Positions 1-8,577 of a DNA stretch of 64,000 bases are shown here, piece after piece. How positions within the stretch are numbered: the first letter of the stretch is position 1; every line of letters begins with the position of its first letter. Source of the DNA: CBDCCT01 sp965214995. Its GTDB lineage: Bacteria > Deinococcota > Deinococci > Deinococcales > Trueperaceae. The stretch lies in NCBI GenBank assembly GCA_965214995.1, contig CBDCCT010000002.1, forward strand, positions 4,650,001 to 4,714,000, in the 5' to 3' direction. Position numbers and translations under genes: made by a program. The notes beneath the pieces are model-generated. The model searched no databases. It saw only the letters and a program-made list of their open reading frames with translations, and had not been told where the DNA came from.

Positions 1-794
1 GCGCGCTGGAACACGATGTCGCCTTCCGTTAAGAACTCGTCCGACACGAGGATGCCCTGGGTCAACAGCCCGCCCGGGTTGTCGCGCAGGTCGAGAATGA
101 GCGAGGTCGCGCCCTCTTCCTTGAGCTTAGCAAGCCCCTCGGTGAGCTGGTCATACACGCGCTGGTTGCCGAACGAGCGGATGCTCAAATAACCCACGTT
201 GTTGGGCAGAAGCGTCGATTCGACGTCCACGATCTGAATGGTGTCGCGCTCGATGGTAAAACGCACGAGCTCGTCCGCGCCGGGGCGGAGCATCCCAAGC
301 TCGACCTCGGTGCCGCGCGGGCCGCGCACCATGCCGACGATCTCATCAATCGTCGCGTCCTCGACGTTTTCGCCGTCAACTTCAGCGAAGATGTCACCGC
401 GCTGCACGCCCGCGTTCCAGGCGGGGCCGCCGCGGTAGACGTTGATGATCTCGACCGTGGTGCGGTCCTCGCGGTTGCGCGGCTGGAGCACCGCGCCGAT
501 GCCCTCGAAAGAGCCCGCCATGTCCTCGTTGCGCCGCGCGGTTTGGTCCGGGTCGGCGTAGCTCGTGTAGGGATCCTCGAGCGCCTCCAGCATCCCCTGA
601 ATCGCCCCCTGGATGACCGTTTCGTCATCAACCTGGTCGAGATAGTTTGACTTTAGCGCCCCGTAGGACTGCATAAACGCCTCGCCCGCCGGGCTGTTCA
701 AAAATTCGTCCGAGAAGTTGTTGGAAAACTGCGCGTTAACCGCCGCCAGCGAAAGCCCCACCACCAGCACGGCTGTAAACCACCATCGTTTCAT
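1..794 (-). CDS. S41 family C-terminal processing peptidase (3' end outside window)
   Basis: Exported serine protease of the CtpA/tail-specific type, which trims proteins in the envelope. The N-terminus is a signal peptide (MKRWWFTAVLVVGLSLAA). A PDZ domain follows at about residues 98-170 with the usual GG.A..AG...GD.I..V pattern, then the start of the protease core (LILDLRDNPGG). The catalytic Ser/Lys part lies beyond base 1, so activity cannot be judged here. The ATG is chosen because GGAGG sits 4 bases upstream (796-800) and a TATAGT box lies at 824-829. The neighbouring TPR gene is divergent. Confidence 0.9.
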   Translation of the reverse strand, partial: MKRWWFTAVLVVGLSLAAVNAQFSNNFSDEFLNSPAGEAFMQSYGALKSNYLDQVDDETVIQGAIQGMLEALEDPYTSYADPDQTARRNEDMAGSFEGIGAVLQPRNREDRTTVEIINVYRGGPAWNAGVQRGDIFAEVDGENVEDATIDEIVGMVRGPRGTEVELGMLRPGADELVRFTIERDTIQIVDVESTLLPNNVGYLSIRSFGNQRVYDQLTEGLAKLKEEGATSLILDLRDNPGGLLTQGILVSDEFLTEGDIVFQR

Positions 795-823
795 ACGTCC
801 TCCAGAAAAAATCGCATCCCCAT

Positions 824-829
824 ACTATA
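824..829 (-). promoter_or_regulatory. -10 box for the S41 protease gene
   Basis: TATAGT on the minus strand, 29 bases before the ATG, leaving room for the GGAGG ribosome site. No convincing -35 is visible. Confidence 0.4.
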
Positions 830-1070
830 CGCGCCGCGCCGCGTGAGGACGGTAAGGTTCTATACCAGAACGGGCGCGGCGCGCTCGCGGGCTCACTTCT
901 GAACTTTGAGAAGTCTGCAAAATTCTTTACCTCCAAAAGGTTGCCTTCACCCTCCCGGCTCCGCCAAAGCTCGAGCCCTGACCCAAACCTGACGCGAGCT
1001 CGTCGCCCTCCTCAACCTTTTTTGTACCCCCCGTCAGCCGCACCGGAGGCGCTTTTCGTTAAGATTAACG

Positions 1071-1871
1071 ATGATGACCGACACAGACACTCGCCTGCAC
1101 AGTGCAAGCTGGCAAAGCGCTCTCGCCGAGGGTCGCGCGGAGGAGGCGCTCAAGCAGTACCTCGCCTTGACCGGGGAGGATAGGGAAACCTTAGACCCAG
1201 GCACGGGGGACGCGCTCTCACTCCTCGCGCGTATTCAGGAGGATTTGCACGCCAAACGTTTCTCGCGGGCGCTTTCGCGCCTCGAGCGCGAGCGACACGA
1301 GCTGCCCGCGCTCCTTCCTTGGGAGGCGCTCGCCGCCCAAATGAAAACGCTCCAGGCGGCGAACAAAGAACTCGACCGGCGAAACTCCGAAGAAGCGTTG
1401 GCGCAACTTGAGAGCGTAGACTTGGCCGTGCTGGAGGCCGAAAAAGACACGCTTCTAGGCACGGCTTACATCTTCCAAAACGAGGTGGAACGCGCCGAAG
1501 CGAGCTTCGAGCGGGCTTTGGCGCGCGACCCCAAGCACTACCGGGCGCAGACAAATAAGGGCAACCTGGCGCTCGAGGCGGGGCGCGTAGACGAGGCCGT
1601 CGCCGCGTACGAGGCCGCCCTCAAGCTCAACCCGAACTTCGCCAACGCGCATCACAACTTGGGCGTCGCCTATCGGCGCAAGGGACAAATCAACCGGAGC
1701 GTGAACGCGATCCGCACCGCGCAGCGCGTCGGCCGCCGCCACGACACCGAGGAGGCGCGCGACTCGTTCAAGAACATGCGCGTGGGCGGGGGCCGCACGC
1801 TGCGGTACGCGCTTTGGGGGATTGGCGTGGTCCTGCTCTACCTCTTTTTGAGGTCGCAGGGGATTCTTTGA
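1071..1871 (+). CDS. TPR-repeat protein with C-terminal membrane anchor
   Basis: A 266-residue protein of helical repeats. At least two clear TPR units lie at about residues 135-210 (AQTNKGNLALEAGRVDEAVAAYEA is followed by a second unit after LNPNFANAHHNLG). One transmembrane helix near residues 245-262 (LWGIGVVLLYLFL) ends the protein, so the repeats probably sit in the cytoplasm as a protein-binding scaffold on the membrane. No catalytic domain is seen. The start has no ribosome site, but TAAGAT lies 5 bases upstream, which suggests a leaderless mRNA; ATG 1074 is an alternative start. Confidence 0.75.
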   Translation: MMTDTDTRLHSASWQSALAEGRAEEALKQYLALTGEDRETLDPGTGDALSLLARIQEDLHAKRFSRALSRLERERHELPALLPWEALAAQMKTLQAANKELDRRNSEEALAQLESVDLAVLEAEKDTLLGTAYIFQNEVERAEASFERALARDPKHYRAQTNKGNLALEAGRVDEAVAAYEAALKLNPNFANAHHNLGVAYRRKGQINRSVNAIRTAQRVGRRHDTEEARDSFKNMRVGGGRTLRYALWGIGVVLLYLFLRSQGIL

Positions 1872-1890
1872 TTAGACGTGTTGGACACTA

Positions 1891-2232
1891 ATGCTTACAA
1901 ACGAACAGATAGAGATTTGTCGGAAGTACGGGGCTGAGTGTCAGCCTCTTGACGTTGGCTTAAAACTTGGCGTATCAGCCAATTTCTTTTCTGACGTGCT
2001 GCCGTTGAACGGGTTGCGCCATCCACAAGAGAGAAGTACTTGCGGATGGTACTTATGGGCTGGCGGAGAGATGTCTGAGTCCAGAGATTTTTTCAGACCC
2101 GTACATGCTTGGCATTTAGTCGAGCGCTGCCCAAGTGTCGCAAAGTATCTTGCGCTGCCTGTGGGCTGGCGATTTTTGATGGCGGGAGATTACGAAGATG
2201 TATGGTTTGATGCGGAGTTGCTCGAAACGTAG
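1891..2232 (+). CDS. Imm33/DUF2185-like small protein
   Basis: A 113-residue soluble protein. The middle and end (GLRHPQE, GWYLWAGGE, FFRPVHAWHL, GWRFLMAGDYEDVWFD) resemble proteins often labelled immunity protein Imm33 or DUF2185; this is from memory and not certain. No toxin gene lies next to it. Base composition is clearly lower in GC than the neighbours and the gene contains no CTCGAG, both pointing to recent acquisition. It follows the TPR gene by 19 bases on the same strand but has no obvious ribosome site. Confidence 0.6.
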   Translation: MLTNEQIEICRKYGAECQPLDVGLKLGVSANFFSDVLPLNGLRHPQERSTCGWYLWAGGEMSESRDFFRPVHAWHLVERCPSVAKYLALPVGWRFLMAGDYEDVWFDAELLET

Positions 2233-2323
2233 AACATGAACCGTCAAAGTAGCGGCACCTGAAAAGTGCGTTTGAGACCCTGTCTAACCGGACGCCTCTT
2301 TACCTCCTAAACAGCCTTAAGCC

Positions 2324-3400
2324 TCAAATAAAAGCCACCACCTCGGCCGTGGGAACGCGCTCGAGCAAATGCTCCCGAAACGCGTCCTCGTCTCCCGCGT
2401 CAACGAGCGCCACCACGCAGCCGCCGAAACCCGCGCCCGTGAGGCGCGCGCCGTAACACGCCTCGAACACCAAACTCGCCTCGACGAGCCGGTCCAGGGC
2501 GGGGCTCGAGACCACGTAATCGTCACGCAGCGACACGTGCGACTGGGTCATGAGCGAGCCGAACGCGACCGCGCCTCCCTCCTTTAAAACCTCAGCAGCC
2601 TCCTCCACGCGCCGGTTCTCGTGGTAGACGTGCCGGGCGCGCTTTAAGAGGTTGCCGTAGAGGTCGCGGAATCCCTCGGGCTCGAGCTCGCGCAAGGACG
2701 ACAGACCCAGAATGTTGGCAATCTCCCGGCACTCCGCCACCCGCTCCGCGTAGGCCGAGCCGGAAAGCGTGCGGGGGGCGTTGGAATCCACCACCACGAA
2801 ACACCACGTTTCAGGCACGGCGAGCACCCGGTAATCCAGGCTGCGGCAGTCGAGCAGAATCGCCTCGCCGGGACCCGGCACGCTGCTGGCGAACTGGTCC
2901 ATGATGCCCGAGGGCACGCCCACATAGTCGTTCTCGGCGCGCTTGCAGAGTTTCGCAAGCTCAACGTCATCGAGCGCCAGCGCGTCCAGCGCGCGCCAGG
3001 CCCGCGCGACAGCCACCTCGAGCGCCGCCGAACTCGACAGCCCCGCACCCGTCGGCACGTCGCTGGCGACGGCGAGCTCGAGGCCGCTTAAATTACACCC
3101 CGCCCCCCGCAACGCCCAGGCGGTGCCTGCCAAATAAGCGCCCCAGCCCTCAACGCCCTCGTCACCGGGAGCGAAGGCGACGGTTTCCTCGGACGCTTCG
3201 GAGGAGGCGCGCACCTCGCCCTCGAGCCGCCGATACGCCAGCGCCGTCTCCAGGGTTAACGCGGCGGGCAGCACGAAACCGCCCGTATAGTCCGTGTGGT
3301 CGCCAATCAAGTTGACACGGCCCGGCGCGCTCACGACGCCTTCTGGGGCTGCGCCGTAAGTCCTTTCAAAAAGCTTTGCCGCCCGCTCGCGCGCCCTCAC
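2324..3400 (-). CDS. galK: Galactokinase
   Basis: Phosphorylates galactose to galactose-1-phosphate with ATP (Leloir pathway, cytoplasm). The 358 residues carry the GHMP kinase signatures: GRVNLIGDHTDY at 27-38, the ATP-loop PTGAGLSSSAALE, and the C-terminal TGAGFGG. The Glu of the usual GEHTDY is Asp here (residue 34), a conservative change at a sugar-contacting position. The frame stays open upstream to 3640, but the GTG at 3400 is chosen because it overlaps the stop of the M24 gene in GTGA and gives the normal family length. The partner galT is about 17 kb away. Confidence 0.93.
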   Translation of the reverse strand: MRARERAAKLFERTYGAAPEGVVSAPGRVNLIGDHTDYTGGFVLPAALTLETALAYRRLEGEVRASSEASEETVAFAPGDEGVEGWGAYLAGTAWALRGAGCNLSGLELAVASDVPTGAGLSSSAALEVAVARAWRALDALALDDVELAKLCKRAENDYVGVPSGIMDQFASSVPGPGEAILLDCRSLDYRVLAVPETWCFVVVDSNAPRTLSGSAYAERVAECREIANILGLSSLRELEPEGFRDLYGNLLKRARHVYHENRRVEEAAEVLKEGGAVAFGSLMTQSHVSLRDDYVVSSPALDRLVEASLVFEACYGARLTGAGFGGCVVALVDAGDEDAFREHLLERVPTAEVVAFI

Positions 3401-4467
3401 AGCACCAGCACCTCCGGGCGGCGGCGCCCGCCAACCTCGCGGGTGGGCCAGCGGTCGTCTAAGGTGAGGAGCTCGAGCGCGTCCCCCACCAGAAGCGCCG
3501 TGTCCTCCACCTTGACCCCCGGCAGTGAGGGGTTCCAGGCGTAAGCCGAGCCCTCGACGAGCATCCGCTCGCCCTCTGGAGTGGCGAGGAAGTCGCGGGT
3601 GAGGTAGCCCGTCCCCCCGCCCTGATGATGTTCCCGCCACGCGCCCTCAAAGCCCGCCTCGGTGTAAGCCTCCTCCAAAACGTTGAAGAAGCCTTTGACG
3701 AGCACGCCGTGCTGCGTCGCGTCCAGCATCGCCGCCTCGATGTTCAAGAGAGATGTGTAATCCCGCTTCTGCGCCTCCGTCTCCCCAAAACTCACAAAAC
3801 GCGTGATGTTGGCATATAGCCCGTGACGGCGCGCGCAGGCGACCGCCATCACCCGCCCCGCAACTTTCTTGTCCTGGGGAATAGGGTGCTTATAGCTCTC
3901 TAAACGTTCATCGCTGCCCACGAGCAGCACCACGGGCTGCATCCCGTGAGCGCGCAGACCCTCGGCCAACTTCCCGGCGAGTTCGTGTTCGCTCAAGCCG
4001 GGCGGAAGGTCCATCAGCACCTCCGAAAAAACCGCCGACGTCTCGCGGCAGAGCCCGCGGTAGCGCGCCACCTCGTCGGGCAACAGGGGCACCCGCAGAG
4101 GCCAGAAGTCTTTGGTGGGCCACCCCCGCCCCGGCGTGTCGGAGAGCACCCGCCCGGAGCCGACAAGGTCACCGATAAGTTTGTCTTTGGCCTCTGGTTC
4201 GTACCAGGGCGCGTAGACGACTTCCGCGCCCTCGGGCAACTCTTCGCGCTCCAAACGTTCTTGCTCGATGCTCGAGGCCACCACCGTCACCGCGTCCTTT
4301 GTCACCACCGCCTCGGCGACGGGCGCGTTGGTGAGCGAGACGGCTAAGTCGGCACCCCCCAGGAGCCACGCCAGGTTGCCGAGGCCCCCGAAATGAACCG
4401 CCCCCAGGCCGCTGGCCGCCATCATCAGCCGGACGCGCTCGAGTTTTTCCTCTAATTCTCTGTTCAT
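3397..4467 (-). CDS. M24-family (aminopeptidase P-like) protein, probably without metal site
   Basis: A 356-residue protein with the creatinase N-domain (residues 1 to about 130) and the pita-bread fold. Active M24 enzymes hold two metals with Asp, Asp, His, Glu, Glu. Here the region that should give the two Asp reads ACARRHGLYANITR, so both look replaced, while the later His (REHHQGGGTGY) and Glu (GVKVEDTALL) remain. It may therefore be a non-peptidase member. The ATG has GAGGT just upstream. It is translationally coupled to galK through a 4-base overlap, so it may act on galactose metabolism rather than on peptides. Confidence 0.8.
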   Translation of the reverse strand: MNRELEEKLERVRLMMAASGLGAVHFGGLGNLAWLLGGADLAVSLTNAPVAEAVVTKDAVTVVASSIEQERLEREELPEGAEVVYAPWYEPEAKDKLIGDLVGSGRVLSDTPGRGWPTKDFWPLRVPLLPDEVARYRGLCRETSAVFSEVLMDLPPGLSEHELAGKLAEGLRAHGMQPVVLLVGSDERLESYKHPIPQDKKVAGRVMAVACARRHGLYANITRFVSFGETEAQKRDYTSLLNIEAAMLDATQHGVLVKGFFNVLEEAYTEAGFEGAWREHHQGGGTGYLTRDFLATPEGERMLVEGSAYAWNPSLPGVKVEDTALLVGDALELLTLDDRWPTREVGGRRRPEVLVL

Positions 4468-4545
4468 AGCACCTCTATTGGACGTTCACGCTAGCACGAA
4501 GGCTACCTCACAACAAGCCTTATGACTCAGAACCAGACGAAGCTT

Positions 4546-5466
4546 TCAGCGTCTCAGACCGACGGGCAACACGTCTCTGGCCCCGCCCAAGTGAGCCAAG
4601 CTCAGCCTCTTGTTGTTGTGCTTGATGCCCGCCAGCGCCCACTGCAACTCAACCGTTCCCGCCCAAAACCGGGCGCGCTCTAAGTGGCTCTCGAGTCCTG
4701 GATAAGCCTCCCGCATCTCCCCAACGAACGTCTCACCGTACTTGCCCAGCACCACGGCCACGTCCGTCGCGGGGTCGCCCACGCCCGCCGTGCCGAAGTC
4801 GAGGATGCCGGCCAAGGCTTGCGCGTCTTTGTCAGACAAAACATGATACGCGCCCAAATCTCCGTGGATAAGGGCGGGCTGGTACTCGAGGCTCAGCCCA
4901 CCTTCCACCACGGGCGCAAAGTGTTCTTTTATGGCTCTCCGCTGATGCCGCATGAGCAGGGGAAAAAGAGTTTCCTCCACCTCAGCATAGAAGTTCAGCC
5001 AGTCTTCCAGAGAGCGGTTCGCGTCCGACGCTCTCACGCCCGCTTTCCGAACCTCGACAAGAGGGATGTGGTGGAGCGCGTTCAAGAAGCCGCCCAGGGA
5101 GGCCAGCACCGCCCGGCGCGTCTCCTGCGGAAGCTCGAACAGCCGCCTGCGGGAGAGGGGGACGCCCTTCAGAAACGGGTAGCTTGCTATGTCCTTTTCC
5201 AAAACCTCGAGGTTCGGAACGGTCACGTCCACGTGCTCGCGCACGAGTTCTAACACCCTGGCCTCGTGCTGAAGAAACTCGAATGCCCAGTCGTGTTTTG
5301 GGAAACGACAGACGATGCGCCCGTCTAAGACGACCACGTCGTTCACCATGCCGTCCTCATTGAAATCAAACGTTTTGAAGGTCTGGTCGGGGTAAATCTC
5401 TCGAATACGCTTTAGGTACGCCTCTGGTATCACGGTTTGACCTCGCAGACAATAGAAGAAAGGCAC
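4546..5466 (-). CDS. Aminoglycoside phosphotransferase (APH)-family kinase
   Basis: A 306-residue small-molecule kinase of the APH/choline-kinase fold. The catalytic loop is HGDLGAYHV and the metal-binding motif is DFGTAGVGDPATD. The Asn that usually follows HGD by five residues is His, a variant also found in other APH-fold kinases. The substrate cannot be told; the fold includes antibiotic, fructosamine, homoserine and maltose kinases, and a sugar or amine substrate is possible next to galK. The start codon is GTG with no clear ribosome site, so the exact N-terminus is uncertain. Confidence 0.8.
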   Translation of the reverse strand: MPFFYCLRGQTVIPEAYLKRIREIYPDQTFKTFDFNEDGMVNDVVVLDGRIVCRFPKHDWAFEFLQHEARVLELVREHVDVTVPNLEVLEKDIASYPFLKGVPLSRRRLFELPQETRRAVLASLGGFLNALHHIPLVEVRKAGVRASDANRSLEDWLNFYAEVEETLFPLLMRHQRRAIKEHFAPVVEGGLSLEYQPALIHGDLGAYHVLSDKDAQALAGILDFGTAGVGDPATDVAVVLGKYGETFVGEMREAYPGLESHLERARFWAGTVELQWALAGIKHNNKRLSLAHLGGARDVLPVGLRR

Positions 5467-5620
5467 GGTTGTGTGACCGCGTGACTGAGTCTATTGAAGT
5501 GCGAGCTTAGCGTGACAAGATAGGCGTCTCCTAAAAGGTTTTAACAGTGTATCGGATGGTCCTTGGAGGTGTCAAAGCAAATCCGGACGGCGTCGTTCGG
5601 AGGCGCAGTAGAATAGGGCG

Positions 5621-6664
5621 GTGGACCTCCTTAAACCTCCGCGCTTGAGACCCGGCGATACGGTTGCCGCCGTCTCGCTCTCGAGCGGCCTCGCCGGTTC
5701 CTACCCACACGTATTTGAGACGGCGAAACGCACCTTAGAAGAGGCTTTCGGCCTCACCATCATCCCAACGCCTCACGCGCTTAAAGATGAAGACTGGCTC
5801 TACCAACGTCCCGAGGCACGCGCCAATGACCTCCACTGGGCGCTCACCAACCCCGAGGTCAAGGGCGTCTTTTCGTGCATCGGCGGCGATGAGTCGGTCC
5901 GGATTTTGCCGTTCTTAGCTGAGGGCGTCATCCGCGAGCATCCAAAAGTTTTCATGGGCTTTTCGGACTCAACGGTTCAGCACCTAGCGTTTTTCAACGC
6001 GGGCGTTGTGTCTTTTTACGGTCCGAGTATGCTGGCGGGGCTCTCAACGTTAAAGGCGTACCCGTACACGCTCGAGTCCGTCCGCCAAAACCTCTTTAGC
6101 ATAGAACCCGTGGGGAGGCTCGAGCCCGCCCCGGCCTGGACGGACATGTTTCTCGACTGGAACACGCCCGACTACGCCGTTAAAGCCGATACACCTCAGC
6201 CCTTGCAACAGGGCGAGGGCTGGGTGTGGCTCCAGGGCGAGACGCGGGTTGAGGGGCACCTCATGGGCGGCTGTGCGGAAGTGCTCGAGATGCTCAAAGG
6301 CAGCTGCTGGTGGCCTCCGCTGGAAAGGTGGCGCGGCGCACTTCTCTATTTGGAAACGAGCGAAGAGGTGCCCCCGCCGAATTTCGTCGAATCCTGGCTC
6401 AGGAACTACGCTTCGCAAGGCATCTTGGGGGAGCTTTCCGGCCTGCTGCTGGCTCGCCCCTACGGCTACACGGACGAGATGAAAGGGGAGCTTCACCGCG
6501 CGGTGAAACGCGTCCTGACAGAAAGCGGGCGCGAGGACCTGCCCGTGGTCGCCGACATGGACTTCGGGCACACGAGCCCGATGATGGTCTTGCCCAACGG
6601 CTGCCGGGCGAGCATGGACCCCATAAAAAGGCGGGTGGAGGTGCTCAAGGCGGGAGTCAGTTAG
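5621..6664 (+). CDS. S66 peptidase, LD-carboxypeptidase / MccF type
   Basis: A 347-residue serine carboxypeptidase. The family cleaves L,D-peptide bonds in recycled murein peptides, or hydrolyses microcin C7-like nucleotide-peptides (MccF). The nucleophile is in GFSDST (Ser115), with the partner Glu in YLETSEE and His in DFGHTSP. There is no signal peptide, so it acts in the cytoplasm. The GTG start lacks a ribosome site but has TAGAAT 6 bases upstream. The 3' end overlaps the convergent methyltransferase gene by 8 bases. The sequence alone does not separate the two activities. Confidence 0.88.
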   Translation: MDLLKPPRLRPGDTVAAVSLSSGLAGSYPHVFETAKRTLEEAFGLTIIPTPHALKDEDWLYQRPEARANDLHWALTNPEVKGVFSCIGGDESVRILPFLAEGVIREHPKVFMGFSDSTVQHLAFFNAGVVSFYGPSMLAGLSTLKAYPYTLESVRQNLFSIEPVGRLEPAPAWTDMFLDWNTPDYAVKADTPQPLQQGEGWVWLQGETRVEGHLMGGCAEVLEMLKGSCWWPPLERWRGALLYLETSEEVPPPNFVESWLRNYASQGILGELSGLLLARPYGYTDEMKGELHRAVKRVLTESGREDLPVVADMDFGHTSPMMVLPNGCRASMDPIKRRVEVLKAGVS

Positions 6665-7211
6665 CCCTCACCGCCAGGAGCACCGCCGCCCGCTCCGTCA
6701 CCAGGATTTCGGTGGTGAGGAGCCGGGGGTCACCAAACCAGCGTTCACGTCTCCCATCCGGTTTGCCGCGCCACGCCTCGGGCCAATACTTTTCCGGGGT
6801 GAAATCGTCCAGCACGATGAGCCCACCCTTTGCTGTCGCCGCGACCACCTCACCGCAGCCTTCATCCTTGACCTCGCTTACGTCAACAAACACGAGGCTG
6901 AACGGCCCCTCTTTGAGCACCTCGCGCCAATCGCCGGAGAGGAAGCGGGCGTTTTTGCGGTTGAAGAGACTGGACACTCGAGCCTGCCGCGCCCCGTCCA
7001 CGTCCACGCTCACAAAGGTTTGACCGTCACGGAGGCCGGAGAGCATCCAGGCCGACCCGACCCCGCAGCCCGTGCCGAGTTCGGCGATTCTACCGGGACC
7101 CGCCCCCGCCGTGAGCACGCGCAGGAGCCGCCCGACTTCGGGGGTGCAGGAGTTGGTGAAGCTCAACCTTTCAGCGAGCGAGAGTGCGCGGGCGACTTCG
7201 GGAGGCGTCAC
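6657..7211 (-). CDS. SAM-dependent O-methyltransferase-like protein
   Basis: A 184-residue class I methyltransferase resembling the caffeoyl-CoA O-methyltransferase group. The SAM site is visible as IAELGTGCGVGSAWM (about residues 42-56), followed by VSVDVD and LVFVDVSE. Substrate unknown. The GTG start overlaps the stop of the upstream deaminase gene in GTGA, so it is the third gene of a coupled operon (GGDEF-RHH, deaminase, methyltransferase). The usual metal-binding Asp/Asn set of catechol methyltransferases is only partly recognisable (IVLDDF). Confidence 0.8.
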   Translation of the reverse strand: MTPPEVARALSLAERLSFTNSCTPEVGRLLRVLTAGAGPGRIAELGTGCGVGSAWMLSGLRDGQTFVSVDVDGARQARVSSLFNRKNARFLSGDWREVLKEGPFSLVFVDVSEVKDEGCGEVVAATAKGGLIVLDDFTPEKYWPEAWRGKPDGRRERWFGDPRLLTTEILVTERAAVLLAVRAN

Positions 7212-7897
7212 GCTTTGACCCTGTACTGGTCGACGGTGCCTTCTATAAGCTCGAGCATCTCCACCACCGCCGCCCCCCGCCGCGCGAGCGCGAAAAGCGC
7301 TCCCGTCTCTCCTAACGCGACCCCGGCGCGTGTTCCCACGGGAATGATGTCAAGATAGACGGGCAGAAAGGGAACGTCAGGGGCCTCCGAGCGTCGGGCG
7401 TAGTCCCGAACATAGGTGTCGATAAGCAGCGCCGCCAGAACGTTCTCGAGCGCCGCCGACTGCGGCGGGGTCGCCGTCACGTTTTTTCGTTTGATGCAGA
7501 GGACGAGTTCGGTCATGAGGCTCGAGCCCGTCCAGGGTTCCCGGCAGGCGTAGTGAAAGCGCCGCAGCCCGGTCATGCGGATGGCTCCCATACATAAGGG
7601 GCAAGGCTCGGTCGTGGTGTAGAGGGTGCAGGTATGAGAATTGATGCGGTGCGTGTCGAGCACGAGCAGCGCGTTCATCTCGGCGTGCGCGAGCGGGTGG
7701 TCGGAAATGCGCGGGTACGCCTGCTCTGTGTCCCCGATGCGGTTGCGCCCGGTGGCGACGACAGCGCCGTTCTCGTCCGTAATCACCGCCGCGATGGGCA
7801 GCGAGCCCGCGCAGTAGGCTTCCCACGCTAAGCACACGCACGCCTGCCAGGGCTGCGAAAGTTCCTCCCACAGGTTTGATGTCACATTTGATGTCAC
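7208..7897 (-). CDS. Nucleoside/cytosine deaminase-family protein with C-terminal extension
   Basis: A zinc-dependent deaminase of the CDA/TadA fold: HAEMN at 71-75 gives the zinc His and proton-shuttle Glu, and PCPLC at 98-102 gives the two zinc Cys. It is 229 residues, about 70 longer than TadA or guanine deaminase, with an extra helical C-terminal region of unknown role. The substrate is not certain; a tRNA role is unlikely given the extension. The GTG start overlaps the GGDEF gene stop (GTGA) and has GAGG upstream. A second in-frame GTG 12 bases downstream arises from a direct repeat at 7874-7897. Confidence 0.8.
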   Translation of the reverse strand: MTSNVTSNLWEELSQPWQACVCLAWEAYCAGSLPIAAVITDENGAVVATGRNRIGDTEQAYPRISDHPLAHAEMNALLVLDTHRINSHTCTLYTTTEPCPLCMGAIRMTGLRRFHYACREPWTGSSLMTELVLCIKRKNVTATPPQSAALENVLAALLIDTYVRDYARRSEAPDVPFLPVYLDIIPVGTRAGVALGETGALFALARRGAAVVEMLELIEGTVDQYRVKA

Positions 7898-8511
7898 AGC
7901 GCCTCGCTGTGTTTGATAAAGAGGTCGTCCAGAGCTTCACGCAACAAACTCGCCTCGGTGCGGTTGGAAGCGGCGGAGAGTTTGGAGAGTTTTTCTAGGC
8001 TCGCCTTGGAGTAGTAGTTGCTCTTCAGGGTCATCTTGGACTCGACGTAGATGGCGATGCGGCTTCTTCCCTCGGCCTTGGCGCGATATAACGCCTCGTC
8101 GGCGGCGCGCAGAAGCTCGGGCACCGTGCCCGCGTGGGTGGGGCGGCTGGCGATACCGACCGACAAGTGCAGGCGGCGCGGCACGCTTGGGGCGGGTTCG
8201 CGGCTCGAGAAGTGCGCCCGAATCTCCTCCAGGACGATAAGCGCGTTTTCGGCGGGCATGTCGGTCAGGGCCACCGCATATTCGTCGCCGCCCAGACGCC
8301 CCACCACCGCCTCGCTCGGCAAGCTGCCCATTAAGACGCGCTCGAGGCCCCGCAAGACCTCGTCACCCGCCTTATGGCCGTAGTCGTCGTTGACTTCTTT
8401 GAAGTGGTCGAGGTCCAAAAGCGCCACGCTCAGCAGGCCAGGGGGCAAAGACTGCAACTTTTCCTCAAAGTCGGCGCGGCTAAGGAGTTCAACAGGGGGT
8501 GCTTGCGTCAT
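7894..8511 (-). CDS. GGDEF-domain protein fused to a ribbon-helix-helix-like tail
   Basis: A 205-residue protein. Residues about 10-155 form a GGDEF diguanylate cyclase domain with GGDEY at 74-78 and LLDLDHFKEVND at 31-42; no RxxD inhibitory site is seen. The tail, about 159-200, reads KMTLKSNYYSKASLEKLSKL and ends SLLREALDDLF, the pattern of an RHH (CopG/MetJ) DNA-binding domain or dimeriser. There is no membrane or sensor domain. It may link cyclic-di-GMP synthesis to DNA binding, an inference. GGAGG sits 3 bases before the ATG. It heads the operon with deaminase and methyltransferase. Confidence 0.85.
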   Translation of the reverse strand: MTQAPPVELLSRADFEEKLQSLPPGLLSVALLDLDHFKEVNDDYGHKAGDEVLRGLERVLMGSLPSEAVVGRLGGDEYAVALTDMPAENALIVLEEIRAHFSSREPAPSVPRRLHLSVGIASRPTHAGTVPELLRAADEALYRAKAEGRSRIAIYVESKMTLKSNYYSKASLEKLSKLSAASNRTEASLLREALDDLFIKHSEAL

Positions 8512-8533
8512 AGTTCCTCCATATGGTTTGGTA

Positions 8534-8561
8534 TGTATATATGTTAGAGGTAATGCGTAAA
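8534..8561 (-). promoter_or_regulatory. Promoter of the GGDEF-RHH operon
   Basis: On the minus strand TTTACG (8556-8561) and TATACA (8534-8539) are separated by 16 bases, ending about 22 bases before the ATG. Confidence 0.35.
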
Positions 8562-8577
8562 GATGATGGGGGATATT

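Noticed and set aside
3401..3640. Upstream extension of galK
   Set aside because: It lies within the M24 coding region and its composition (Gly, Arg, Ala-rich) is that of a shadow frame.
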